Position numbers and translations under genes: made by a program
Shown here: positions 52,301 through 60,493 of the stretch, piece after piece
How the letters are laid out: every line of letters starts with the position of its first letter
How positions within the stretch are numbered: position 1 is the first letter of the stretch
The notes under the pieces: generated by a model
The model's input: the letters and a program-made list of their open reading frames with translations, nothing else
Database searches by the model: none
What the model was told of the DNA's origin: nothing
Assembly: GCA_037893245.1 (NCBI GenBank)
Contig: JBAIAA010000507.1
Span: 186,001 to 250,000 of the forward strand
Length of the DNA stretch: 64,000 nucleotides
Source: Crossaster papposus
Taxonomy: Eukaryota > Echinodermata > Asteroidea > Velatida > Solasteridae
Direction of reading: 5' to 3'

Positions 52301-55300
52301 CCTTTCATCACAATTGTTGGTGACTTGACTTGACTTGATTTGAGTCCTGATGGGTAAAGGACTCGATACACTGCAGGCAAATGACTAGACTGAGTCCCTC
52401 ATCAGAATGACTCGAGTTAACTTGAGTGAAGGCTAATAAGACTTGAGTCCAAAAAATAAAAGCAAAACTTTGCAAATATTTTACATTATTATACAGCGGC
52501 CGTCTGTTTTTCTTCCTCCATGATACAACATACACTGTGTCATTAACTCCCACCTTGTGTTTCTGAAGCATGTGTTTATTTAGTGTATAGTGTTTAAATA
52601 TTTGTGACTCAAATTGACTTGAGCTAAATACTCAACTCCACTCGATTCGATTTGAGTACACACTTTGACTCGACTCGATTCGAATATATACTGTGACTCG
52701 ACTCGAGTATACACTGACTCGACTCGACTCGAGTATACACTGACTCGACTCGACTCGATTCGAGTACACACTTTGACTCGACTCGATTCGAGTACACACT
52801 TTGACTCGACTCGATTCGAGTACACACTTTGACTCGACTCGATTCGAGTACACACTTTGACTCGACTCTATTCGAATACACACTGACTCGACTCTATTCG
52901 AGTACACACTGTGACTCGACTCTATTCGAGTACACACTGTGACTCGACTCAATTTTAGTACACAATCACTCGACTTGAATCGAGTACACATTGACTCGAC
53001 TCGATTCGAGTACACAATGACTCGACTCAATTTTAGTACACAATCACTCGACTTGAATCGAGTACACACTGTGACATGACTCGATTCTAGTACACACTGA
53101 CTCGACTCAATTCGAGTACATACTGTGACTCGATTAGAGTACACACTGACTCGACTTGAATCGAGTACACACTGACTCGACTTGAATCAAGTACACACTG
53201 TGACTCGACTCAACCTCTTTACTTCACTCTAGTCACAAAAATCAGTGACTCATTGCAACTCTGCTTGAATGTTAATAATGACAAAGATATTACTTTAACC
53301 TTTGACCTTTTTTACAGACAGCCTATGCAATTCTGGTCCTGGCGCTTGTGTTCCGGGGTTTATATTGTATTGTTGTCAAGTAAGTAAATTCATTCAACTC
53401 GTAAACTAAACAAGTTCTGCTTTCTCTCAATGTTTGGATGATCACTCAACATTATAGAAACTGACTGAAGTGCGATTTACGCCTGTGTCCTGTGGAGTAA
53501 ATCCAGTGTTACCATGATTAGTCACCAGATTAATTCCATATGAAGTTGACCAGAGGTGTTAGTGCGAACGACTCAGATTCGCTCAATTTTTTCAAGACTA
53601 CCTCTATTTGAACGGTGACTGAAAAAAATGCAAACTAAATGTAACGGAATGCCACACGTAAAATGTGTATAAACCAACGTAGATAATAATAGGTATGATT
53701 CAAAAGATATACATTTGAAAGATGGACTTAAAGGTACGATACACCATTTTGCAGATATCAAACAAATTTATATATCAAACGGAATTATTAAGAAATATCT
53801 TACTTATTTGAAAGTAAATAAGTATTGTAGGCATTCATTCAGCAAAATAATTGCGCTATATATCCTATACTTGTTCAGAAAAATTGAATTTTATACAAAC
53901 AAATTCACGATCGCCTGATGGCAATCACAAAAAAACATAAAACAACATAAAAGTCACTGCCTGACGCTGGTTGAAAACGAACGCCGTTTTACTTGCTTTC
54001 CTCGACATCCATGATTGTAAAACTTCTAACGGGTCGGTTAAGCAATAATTATCAAAAAATACAACCCCCCATACCAAATCCACCCATTTATGATAATTCA
54101 AGCAATTACCAATGGTGTATCCTACCTTTAAAATGCGACATCAAACGTCAAAATCTGATAATTTTTGAAAGAGTTATGAATAATTTTCAAAGAGAGGTCA
54201 AATTGACCACGGACCAAGTTTTTCAATTTTTGACATTGGATAATTGTCTGGCCTACACTGCAAATTTTAAACTGTCTTTAGCGAGTAAAAAAATCATGTT
54301 TGTCAACATGTTTACATGCTAAACATATTTAGCATGAGGATGGGTAGTGTTTAGCCATAGAAAATTGATGTTTAGGAATTGGACGCAGGCGTTAAGCTGC
54401 TAATCACGAACAGCTCATTCACATTGCAACATTTGCACATATATGTGACCCGCTCCATCGAAATCAGGAATAAGTCGCAAAATGACTTTTGGAGATATGC
54501 ACATGGTTAGAAAGGGAATTTCATAAGCTTTCTAATGACACCCATCACAAGTGTGTATCTGTTTAGGTTAACGAGTTATGGTCTGATGAAGATGACGGGT
54601 GTATATTTATTTGCCGAATCCACATTTCGAGCAAAACAGCTTTGAAATAAACAAAATTGACCAAAATGATACGGACAGCGCCCCCAAATCCTCTTCATTT
54701 TCATCTTTATTGATCGGTTTTACATACAAGACATTAATGACAATAAACTGTGATAAACTACACTTCCTAAAAATACAATGTTCCGAAAATCGACTTGGTC
54801 ACGATTTTCACCCATGCGTTCACTTCAACGGCCGATTGTGTAAAATGGCCTCAGCGACTTATTCCTGATTACGATGGAGCGGGTCACATATTTGCTTGGG
54901 GTTTGTTATGTCTTGGTCACAATTCATACTGTCATCGCCAATAAAGAGGTAACCTTGTTGTGCCTCACAATGTAACCATTTCTCGTAAAAATGCTCATGT
55001 AGTAATATCTTGATATTTTCCGTCCTATTTGTTTTCACAGCAAGCAGGAGTATTCCTTTTTCCTTTTTGTGTACTCGCTGGGAATATACGCAGCTGGATT
55101 CATCTTGTGGAATGTAGACAACATTTTCTGCCCACAGATTAGGTAGGTCATGTAGGGGTCATAAGAGGTCTTTGTTTAAATATGGTTCAAATGTTTCTTT
55201 GTCTACGGAATTTGATGAATTTTAATGCAACTTGGATGGTGTGATCCTTGGTTGGGGGTTCATCACAAATCTTTTGAAATAGTCCAAAGGTCATCTAGGG

Positions 55301-58300
55301 GTCGTTTGATGTCGTTTGAAATGCACACAATTTGATGTTTTAACCAGTTCTTGTTAAGTTTTTTGGGGATTCAAAACTGATGATGGATAAACATGTCACG
55401 AGCAAGGCCGAAAATATGTTTCAGCGACCGGCTCACAGCAAGTAAGGCCAGAAAAATATCGGGGTGTGCTACCCACAGATGCCAGCCTGAGCCCGTCTCC
55501 GATCGATGTTCAGCTGTCAATACCAGTGCATAAACAGCCAATTCTGAGACAGTTGAAGCAAGTCTCATTGAAGAATGCCACAGTTGCGTCCTGTTGCGTC
55601 CTGTTGCGTCCCGTTGCGTCCCGTTGCGTCCCGTTGCATCCCGTTGCATCCCGTTGCATCCCGTTGCATCGGGTGACCACAGACTCTGAGGCAGTTTGGC
55701 CGTGGACACTTTTGACATCTGATGGATCTTGCTTCACTGGGCAGGCTCACATTTTGACAAATGTTGGTGATGCTGCATTTAGCACAGGTTTTCTAGCAAA
55801 AATACCAATGATTGATTGTGTGTTGTGAGAGTTTATTGACATTTTAACTGTCTGTTTTTTTTCTTAAATTGGTGATGAGTTTTGTTGTCTTTTTTTGTGT
55901 GTGCCCAGGCAATCTCGCGAGTCCCTTTCCTCCCCAGCCAATGCTGTGTTGCAGTTCCATGGGTGGTGGCATGTCTTGGCTGGGCTTGGTACTCATGGAC
56001 ACATCATGTTCAGGTAACATGGATGTGCCGTGAATAATTAGTCAATAATTCCCTATATAACTGGATACAAATCTAACAACAAAATAACGAAAACTGCCCA
56101 ACCAACTCAAGGTGATTTGCATATTGTAGCCTCGCTGCGAGGTCACTGTTCACTCGCTGCGAGGTCACTGTTCACTCGCTGCGAGGTCACTGCTCACTCG
56201 CTGCGAGGTCACTGCTCACTCGCTGCGTGGTCACTGCTCACTCGCTGCGTGGTCACTGTTCACTCGCTGCGAGGTCACTGTTCACTCGCTGCGAGGTCAC
56301 TGTTCACTCGCTGCGAGGTCACTGTTCACTCGCTGCGAGGTCACTGTTCACTCGCTGCGAGGTCACTGTTCACTCGCTGCGACGTCACTGTTCACTCGCT
56401 GCAAGGTCACTGTTCACTCGCTGCGAGGTCACTGTTCACTCGCTGCGAGGTCACTGTTCACTCGCTGCGAGGTCACTGTTCACTCGCTGCGAGGTCACTG
56501 TTCACTCGCTGCGAGGTCACTGTTCACTCGCTGCAAGGTCACTGTTCACTCGCTGCGTGGTCACTGTTCGAACAAAACTTGGAGTACGAGTGCAAGTGTG
56601 CGACAACCGTCAGTGCCTATTTGCGTCAGGGGGATATCAATTCAATATCAGGTTTTCCCTCAGTGTTGTCTCACAAGATTATGAGATTTGATGAGAATCT
56701 CGTAATCTTTTGGCACAATAAGAGTAAGCATTGTTTTTAAATATGTTGGTAAAGGGCAAAACGCATTGAATTTAATTTAGTTTTGTGGTCCAATGGTTAC
56801 TGTGTTCGACTCTTGTGCGATGGTACACTGGTTCGAATCCAGGCGGGAACATGGTGCTTGTGTTCTTAGGCAAAACTGCAATTGCCTCCCTCTACCCAGG
56901 AGTGTATAGATGGGTACCTGTGAAAATTAGAGACCAAATTGCGCTGATCTCGAGCTGCTGCAGAAATGGTCTTGTTCTCGATGAACAGGGATAATAATTG
57001 TAAGCAAAATTCAATCGATCTTTAGCGGCTATCTACCTGCCATCGACTCAACCACGTAGCCGCATCCTTCGCAATTCAGCTTCTCAGCTGCCAGGAAAGA
57101 TGATTAGCCCCTGTTATTATGAGATGGAACTGGGTACAGGGCATAGTGGAGAAAACTGCAAAATTGTGAATAATGGTTGATTTATTTTATGTCTACTTAC
57201 TATATTTTGATAAGAAATAGTAAGAAAATAGTGGGAAAATAATTGGAATTTGTCCATATCACATGTGCAAAAATTCGAAACCTTTTGCTTTTGTGACATA
57301 TTGATAAATGTGTACTTTAAACACCTCTTACTTGTCCGATTGTCCGATTGAAGTTCAACAAACAGTATTGTAAGGAGAATTACATATCCTTTTTTCTAAT
57401 ACCTAAAAACCTTGACTTTAACATCTACCCAGTTCTGTCTCATTTTTCCATAACCCCTCAAATAATTTTTAATAGTATTTACATGAGTTTAGAATATTTG
57501 CATAATTTTCCTTTATACACATACAAATCCGTAATGACCCCAAAACAGCTGTTGGGAAATGGTAATACACAAAAGTACTTTTTATAAAGTAACGAACTTG
57601 ATCCTTTTTTTTTTCCCTCACAGCATTTATTTACGAAACAGGTTCCTGAAACGCAAGACCACTGTTTGGGTAAGAATTAGTTGTCAACATTTCTATGTTT
57701 CGAATCCCCGTGTTTTTGAAAATACAAAGGTGGTAGAATGGAAATTGTTGATCAAGTCCTTTTGATAAGTGGCAATGTGAGTGTTAGGCACATATAGCTC
57801 AACAATGGTATGCACAAAGTATTGTTAACATGAATGGATACACTAGAAACTCCCAGCTCAGGAATACTCTGACCGGTTTCTTTGTGCTATTCTGAACCAT
57901 TGTGAACAATGTTTTGGTGCCGAGTGTCTCCTAATAAGTAACTATGTAAGAGCTTGCCCCAAATCATGTCACTTTGGTCTGGAGAATCCAAAGTTAAAAC
58001 GTGGCAAGCATTTTGAGCAAGTCGGTTTTACTAGATGTTATTCAAAATTAACTTGCAAATATTCTGCAGGTTGTGGGTTCAAGTTTATCCTGGGGTTATA
58101 TGGTGCATGTGCGCCCTTGGGCAAGGCACTTTATTCGCTCATTGCTTCTTTCCACCCAGAAGTAAACGGGTACCTGTGAGGGTAGAGATGGTCATTGCGA
58201 TAGATTTTGCTGCTTTGCGCCAAAATGGCTGCACTGAGCTTGATACTCCCCACGGAGCTGAGATGGTATTTAAAATGTTTTGTCGGCCCAATGAGCAGGG

Positions 58301-59131
58301 GTAATAATGCTGTAGCGCTGCGAGTGCCAGTATTGGTCGGTCCAGGCGCTTTATACAAGTTCCAGTATTTATTGAGCAGACAGTGGGTTCAACAGCTCCA
58401 CAATTGTTGCAAGGATTACACTGTCTTTAATCCAAGACATCCTGATTCTCTCACATTTCGTCATCTCCCTGCCCTTACTCAAGCTCTCTTTCACTTCCCT
58501 ACCCGTAGATTTCCTAGACTTTGGAATGCTCTTCCCCCCCCCCCCCTATTCAAGATTCTGCTGTCATCAACTCTTCCTCTCATTTTCTAAGAATCTGAAG
58601 CACTCATTCTTTCCTGAGAACTAAGTTGATGCCATCATTAGTTTATCAATTGGGCCAATTAGTATTGTTTTTGTTGTTGTGTGGTTTTGCTACATCTGTT
58701 CGTCCCTGTTGAAATATGTGTGGGATAGCATACCTGCGGGTAACAGTAGTTAATTTTACTTTTGCTTTCCCTGGCCCCACATATTTTTGTTCAATTTGTG
58801 TAGATTTGTTTTTGTCTCCCATTCTGTCTTCGGTTTTTATTATTACATTTGTATACCTGTTCTGTTTTCATTTTAAGTATGTTTGTCTTGTTTCTACCTT
58901 ATATATTCCATATTGTTGGGTCGAATAAATAATAATAATAATAATAAGTATGAGTATGAGTATTTCAACTGCACCTTCTGTATTTTTTCAAAGTGCTATT
59001 AACCTTGAATTTTCTTTTTCTGTGTGTGGAAATGTTGAGAAAGAATGAAAGTATACTTAAAAATGTCTATTTGATATTTCTTGCAGCATCTAGGCATCCT
59101 ACCTTTTGTGTTCGTTGGGAAGGCTGAATGA
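40119..59131 (+). CDS. ACER3: Alkaline ceramidase 3-like, tandem copy B (10 exons, 265 aa)
   Basis: Second intact ceramidase gene. Exons: 40119-40221, 42106-42216, 43154-43206, 44876-44928, 52117-52234, 53318-53379, 55041-55142, 55909-56013, 57624-57669, 59087-59131. Exon lengths equal those of copy A except the first and last, and intron phases are identical. The N-terminus [20 protein letters not shown] aligns with human ACER3 without gaps. Asp19, Trp20, Glu22, Asn24, Glu33 (Ca site) and Ser77, His81, Asp92 (active site) fall at the human numbers; the last two Zn ligands are His218 and His222 (FHGWWH). The tail ends [12 protein letters not shown]. Intron 4 is 7.2 kb because of a G-rich array and transposons. 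A 4-kb foldback element lies 24 bp past the stop. Closer to the canonical ACER3 sequence than copy A. Confidence 0.92.
40583..41279. mobile_element. P-element-like TIR element, 7-bp TSD
   Basis: 697 bp. Ends CATGGAGAAATAAGACACAG ... CTGTGTCTTATTTCTCCATG (at least 26 bp inverted). It is flanked by GTTTGAT on both sides (40576-40582 and 41280-41286). The termini resemble the start of the Drosophila P-element repeat (CATGATGAAATAA), and P elements make 7-8 bp duplications. A second inner inverted motif CGCGGTCGTAAA lies at about 40648 and 41156. It has a 69-codon open frame (40935-41144) but no transposase domain, so non-autonomous. Confidence 0.75.
41293..41577 (+). other. Unassigned 94-codon open frame in copy B intron 1
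   Basis: Starts 14 bp after the P-like element and ends TAG at 41577. The peptide ([20 protein letters not shown]..., ending [23 protein letters not shown]) has no domain I recognise. It could be a relic of a coding exon or a chance frame. Confidence 0.2.
41619..41990. mobile_element. Hairpin MITE (GTATACTGCTACCCC / AGTATACC ends)
   Basis: 372 bp foldback: TATACTGCTACCCCTAGAAC ... GTTCTAGGGTAGTATA. The arms also pair through GGGGCTCC, GACGGGCGTTAA, GAAACC and TTACTCCCAAACTGCTGCAC, with a loop of about 90 bp. Confidence 0.88.
42106..42216 (+). CDS. ACER3: ACER3 copy B exon 2
   Basis: Encodes [20 protein letters not shown] then [16 protein letters not shown]; first membrane span. Acceptor TGCAG|GG, donor T|GTAAGT, phase 1. 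Confidence 0.92.
42217..43153. other. Copy B intron 2
   Basis: 937 bp. Holds TTAA MITE copy 7. 42930-43000 shares about 60 bp (TTTGGCATTTTGGGGCGCGT, TCTCATT) with copy A intron 1 at about 18345-18400. Confidence 0.8.
42375..42814. mobile_element. TTAA-type MITE (AGGTAGGATACACC family), copy 7
   Basis: Right end CAATGGTGTATCCTACCT intact; left end degraded (AGGTGCAGCTAGGAGAAACC). Contains an extra AT-rich TTATAAAATTA tract, so longer (440 bp) than its relatives. Confidence 0.8.
43154..43206 (+). CDS. ACER3: ACER3 copy B exon 3
   Basis: Encodes [18 protein letters not shown] with Ser77 and Zn ligand His81. Donor CAG|GTAAGT, phase 0. Confidence 0.93.
43738..43918. mobile_element. Small TIR element (TTGACCGGCAATCGTGG)
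   Basis: 181 bp, inverted ends TTGACCGGCAATCGTGG ... CCACGATTGCCGGTCAA. No coding capacity. Confidence 0.85.
44438..44765. repeat. AATCCAACAGAGTCCAA degenerate repeat
   Basis: Five or six irregular units of 60-90 bp, each with CTGCTNAATCCAACAG; the last is inverted (GTTGGATCCTGTTAGATTCA). Confidence 0.75.
44876..44928 (+). CDS. ACER3: ACER3 copy B exon 4
   Basis: Encodes [17 protein letters not shown] plus a split Phe; Asp92 is in LLDELPM. Donor TT|GTAAGT, phase 2. The G-rich array starts about 50 bp downstream. Confidence 0.93.
44980..47868 (+). repeat. 2.9-kb G-rich minisatellite, 14-bp unit (about 200 copies)
   Basis: Opens with six TTGGGGGG units, then AAGTGGGAGTGGGG (14 bp) repeats to 47868 with occasional shortened units (GTGGGGAAGTGGGG) and rare AAAGTGG, GTGTGGG or GGGGGAG variants. 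The G-rich strand is the sense strand of ACER3 copy B. Every unit has two G runs of three or four, so two units can form a G-quadruplex, in DNA or pre-mRNA. The unit has no stop codon on either strand, which creates spurious open frames of nearly 1000 codons in five frames; they encode only [18 protein letters not shown] or [16 protein letters not shown] repeats and are not genes. Confidence 0.97.
49136..49700. repeat. Duplicated block of about 230 bp, period about 330 bp
   Basis: Two diverged direct copies (about 49136-49365 and 49464-49695) share GTTCTGCTG, AGTATCAT-GGATT, GATAAAT, CCAGAGCGT, GTTTTAGCCAC/GTTCAGGCCAC and GCAGTC-GT. A 34-base G run with one A (49363-49400) sits between them. 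Confidence 0.65.
49978..50330 (-). pseudogene. Penelope-like reverse transcriptase C-terminal remnant
   Basis: On the - strand: [46 protein letters not shown] then VRSR, and a Gln/Asn/Glu-rich end. The HW..I..........KP..AY+R.KN+KD.LVRS pattern is what follows the RT core in Penelope-like elements, before a GIY-YIG nuclease. Neither the RT catalytic core nor a GIY-YIG domain is visible, so only a fragment remains. Confidence 0.55.
51105..51732. mobile_element. TA-type MITE (TGTGACCTGTC family)
   Basis: 628 bp, TA|TGTGACCTGTCGCCACAATA ... TATTGTGGTGACAGGTCACA|TA. TA on both sides and no coding capacity. Confidence 0.88.
51749..52050. mobile_element. TIR element (GTTCTGRCAAAATGAGAC family), copy 1
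   Basis: GTTCTGGCAAAATGAGACGG ... TCTCATTTTGTCAGAAC, about 300 bp. Relatives at 57112-57453 and, partly, at 63595-63845. Confidence 0.82.
52117..52234 (+). CDS. ACER3: ACER3 copy B exon 5
   Basis: Encodes [20 protein letters not shown] then [19 protein letters not shown]. Donor CAG|GTAAAT, phase 0. Confidence 0.93.
52235..53317. other. Copy B intron 5
   Basis: 1.1 kb, largely the GACTCGACTCGATTCGAGTA array and related GACTTGAGT words from 52320 on. Confidence 0.88.
52640..53205. repeat. CGACTCGATTCGAGTACACA minisatellite
   Basis: About 20 units of 26-28 bp, GACTCGACTCGATTCGAGTA followed by CACACT(GT/TT), with many substitutions. Each unit contains a near palindrome TCGATTCGA. Short open frames of Ser/Val/Arg-rich peptide on the - strand are artefacts. 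Confidence 0.93.
53318..53379 (+). CDS. ACER3: ACER3 copy B exon 6
   Basis: Encodes [20 protein letters not shown] plus a split Asn. Acceptor TTACAG|A, donor AA|GTAAGT, phase 2. Confidence 0.92.
53732..54127. mobile_element. TTAA-type MITE (AGGTAGGATACACC family), copy 8
   Basis: TTAA|AGGTACGATACACCATTTTG ... CAATGGTGTATCCTACCT|TTAA, 396 bp. Confidence 0.92.
54444..54888. mobile_element. TA-type MITE (TGTGACCCGCTCC family), copy 2
   Basis: TA|TGTGACCCGCTCCATCGAAA ... GATGGAGCGGGTCACA|TA, 445 bp; clean TA duplication. Confidence 0.92.
55041..55142 (+). CDS. ACER3: ACER3 copy B exon 7
   Basis: Encodes [20 protein letters not shown] then [13 protein letters not shown]. Donor AG|GTAGGT, phase 2. 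Confidence 0.93.
   Translation, partial: QAGVFLFPFCVLAGNIRSWIHLVECRQHFLPTD
55344..55515. mobile_element. piggyBac-type MITE, degraded copy 5
   Basis: TTAA|CCAGTTC at the left, then the family words ACGAGCAAGGCCG, GGGTGTGCTACCC and GAGCCCG; the right terminus is lost. Confidence 0.65.
55580..55672. repeat. 10-bp tandem repeat TTGCRTCCCG
   Basis: Nine or so units GTTGCGTCCC/GTTGCATCCC. Confidence 0.92.
55909..56013 (+). CDS. ACER3: ACER3 copy B exon 8
   Basis: Encodes [20 protein letters not shown] then [14 protein letters not shown] with Zn ligands His218 and His222. Acceptor CCCAG|G, donor AG|GTAACA, phase 2. Confidence 0.93.
56128..56573. repeat. 22-bp minisatellite CACTCGCTGCGAGGTCACTG
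   Basis: About 20 units of CACTCGCTGCGAGGTCACTGTT. Variants: TGCTCACTC in units 3-6, and GTGGTC, GACGTC and CAAGGTC singletons. No spacers, so not CRISPR. Open in two frames by chance. Confidence 0.95.
56781..57004 (+). mobile_element. tRNA-derived SINE, copy 2
   Basis: A-box-like TGTGGTCCAATGGTTACTG, B box GGTTCGAATCC, body CTACCCAGGAGTGTATAG and GGGTACCTGTGAAAAT; same family as 28662-28965 but lacking its 3' tail. Confidence 0.85.
57112..57453. mobile_element. TIR element (GTTCTGRCAAAATGAGAC family), copy 2
   Basis: TTATGAGATGGAACTGGGTA ... TACCCAGTTCTGTCTCATTT then TTCCATAACCCC; diverged ends. Confidence 0.72.
57624..57669 (+). CDS. ACER3: ACER3 copy B exon 9
   Basis: Encodes [15 protein letters not shown], aligned with YLRYRPKVKF-type sequence of ACER3. 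Donor TGG|GTAAGA, phase 0. Confidence 0.9.
58067..58360 (+). mobile_element. SINE-related sequence, copy 3
   Basis: Lacks the A box, but TTGTGGGTTCAAGTT, CTTGGGCAAGGCACTTTATT, CACCCAGAAGTAAACGGGTA and AGCAGGGGTAATAATG match the family body, and GGCGCTTTATACAAGT closes it. Confidence 0.75.
58380..58950 (+). pseudogene. LINE 3' end remnant
   Basis: A piece of RT C-terminus ([16 protein letters not shown], 58487-58535, then a C run) followed by non-coding 3' sequence and a terminal AATAATAATAATAATAAT microsatellite (58927-58948). The family is uncertain; the FPRLWNALP motif occurs at this point in several LINE clades. Confidence 0.55.
59087..59131 (+). CDS. ACER3: ACER3 copy B exon 10
   Basis: Acceptor TTGCAG|C; encodes [14 protein letters not shown] and TGA. 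Confidence 0.85.
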   Translation, partial: HLGILPFVFVGKAE

Positions 59132-59150
59132 GAGACACCTCAACCACACA

Positions 59151-59155
59151 AGACT
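59151..59155. repeat. Candidate target duplication AGACT (left of foldback)
   Basis: AGACT also follows the right end at 63159-63163. Confidence 0.6.
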
Positions 59156-59157
59156 AT

Positions 59158-60493
59158 TAGTCCAGGAGCTAGCAGACTTTTATCGGTATTGTTGAGTACG
59201 AAAGGTTTGACACCTGAAATGAGTAGGACTATGTGTGGGAACCCCAAAATGTGGATTCTTAAGTTTGGCACTCTTGCACTGCCCCCTGGGGGCACTCTCA
59301 AAATGACCCCCCTATACTTTTTATCGGTATTGTCGCGTACGAGGACCAAATTTTTGTCATATGTACTTCAAGGGAGTCTAATTTCAAAAAGCCAATTCTT
59401 AAGTTTTCAACTAATGCACTAAGCCACTTAAGAATGGCCTAATTAACGCTAATTAGCACTTTTATCGGTATTGTCACGTACGAGGACACATTTTGGCTCA
59501 AAATGTACTCCAAGATATCCTGATTCCGAATATCTAATTCTTAAGTTTCAACTCCATGCACTAATCCACTTAAGAATGGGTCAAAGATCGATAATTGACC
59601 TAATTACGTTTGAAATAATGTGACCCGCTCCATCGAAATGAGGAATAAGTCTAAAAAAAGTTACGGTCTGATGAAGATGACAGGTGTATATTTATTTTCC
59701 GAATCCACATTCCGAGAAAAACAGCTCTGAAATAAACAAAATTGACCAAAATCATACGGACAGCACAAACAAATACTTGGTCACGATTTTCACCCATGCA
59801 TTCACTTCAACGGCCGATTGCGTAAAACGGCCTCAGCGACTTATTCCTGATTACGATGGAGCGAATCACATATGCCATTTCTCCGGAACCACATGGGGTA
59901 GAGGATTGAAATATGGTTTAATGTGAAGGTCTAAACATTGTGGACAAGGACCAGTTGTTAAAGTAGTATTTTGTTGGTGTCTTCATGGCTTAAACATGCA
60001 ATTAAGCCTAAAAGTGTACCCTTTTGACCCACCACGTGTTTATAATTGTATCGGTATGATCGTCGAGTACGTCCACAAAACTTATGTCCATCTGATGTTC
60101 ATCTTGCAACCCAGAATACGAAAAACTCGTTCTTAAGTGTCCATCTGATGCACAAATCCGCTTAAGAATAAGAAATCGGTCAACTTATGAAAGCATGTTT
60201 AAGCTATTATTGAGTTATTCCTCATGAAAAGGAGGCCTTCTTCAGAAGTTTAATTACCAAGAGCTTTTCGGAGTTTTCATGTGTATTTTAAGAATTGCTC
60301 GCATCCAATTATTAAGCTAGATAGTACAGTAACCATGTGTCTGTGTCTAGGACAATAAGACTATATATATGCCCTATTGTCCTTAATTGTACCTTATAAA
60401 ATAAGCACGAGCTCTCGTGACAGATGAGGGCACTTGACAGAAGATATTGATTGAAATAAACTTTAATTAAAAATCAAATCAAAATTACGTGTA
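59158..60493 (+). repeat. Foldback left arm
   Basis: Contains four spaced copies of TTATCGGTATTGTCGCGTAC-like sequence (about 59179, 59320, 59461 and a diverged one at 60048) and recurring TTCTTAAGT / ACTTAAGAA words, giving an irregular 140-bp periodicity. It includes a shortened TA MITE (59619-59870) and ends CAAAATTACGTGTA. Confidence 0.93.
59619..59870. mobile_element. TA-type MITE (TGTGACCCGCTCC family), deleted copy 3
   Basis: 252 bp with an internal deletion; inside the left arm, mirrored exactly at 62443-62694. Confidence 0.9.

Larger units (their letters stand above)
53380..55040. other. Copy B intron 6
   Basis: 1.7 kb with a TTAA MITE and a TA MITE; otherwise unremarkable. Confidence 0.85.
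55143..55908. other. Copy B intron 7
   Basis: 766 bp, holding a degraded piggyBac MITE and a short tandem repeat. Confidence 0.85.
56014..57623. other. Copy B intron 8
   Basis: 1.6 kb: a 22-bp minisatellite, a SINE and a TIR element. Confidence 0.85.
57670..59086. other. Copy B intron 9
   Basis: 1.4 kb with a SINE followed by a LINE 3' end. Confidence 0.85.

Noticed and set aside
52580..53144. Ser/Val/Arg-rich open frames on the - strand
   Set aside because: Translation of the GACTCGACTCGATTCGAGTA array; many near-identical frames overlap.
56128..56573. Possible CRISPR-like array
   Set aside because: Units are contiguous, with no unique spacers, in an animal intron; the same holds for the arrays at 24437, 27286 and 1-1647.
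56117..56740. Open frames over the 22-bp array in copy B intron 8
   Set aside because: Repeat translation only, between two well-supported ceramidase exons.
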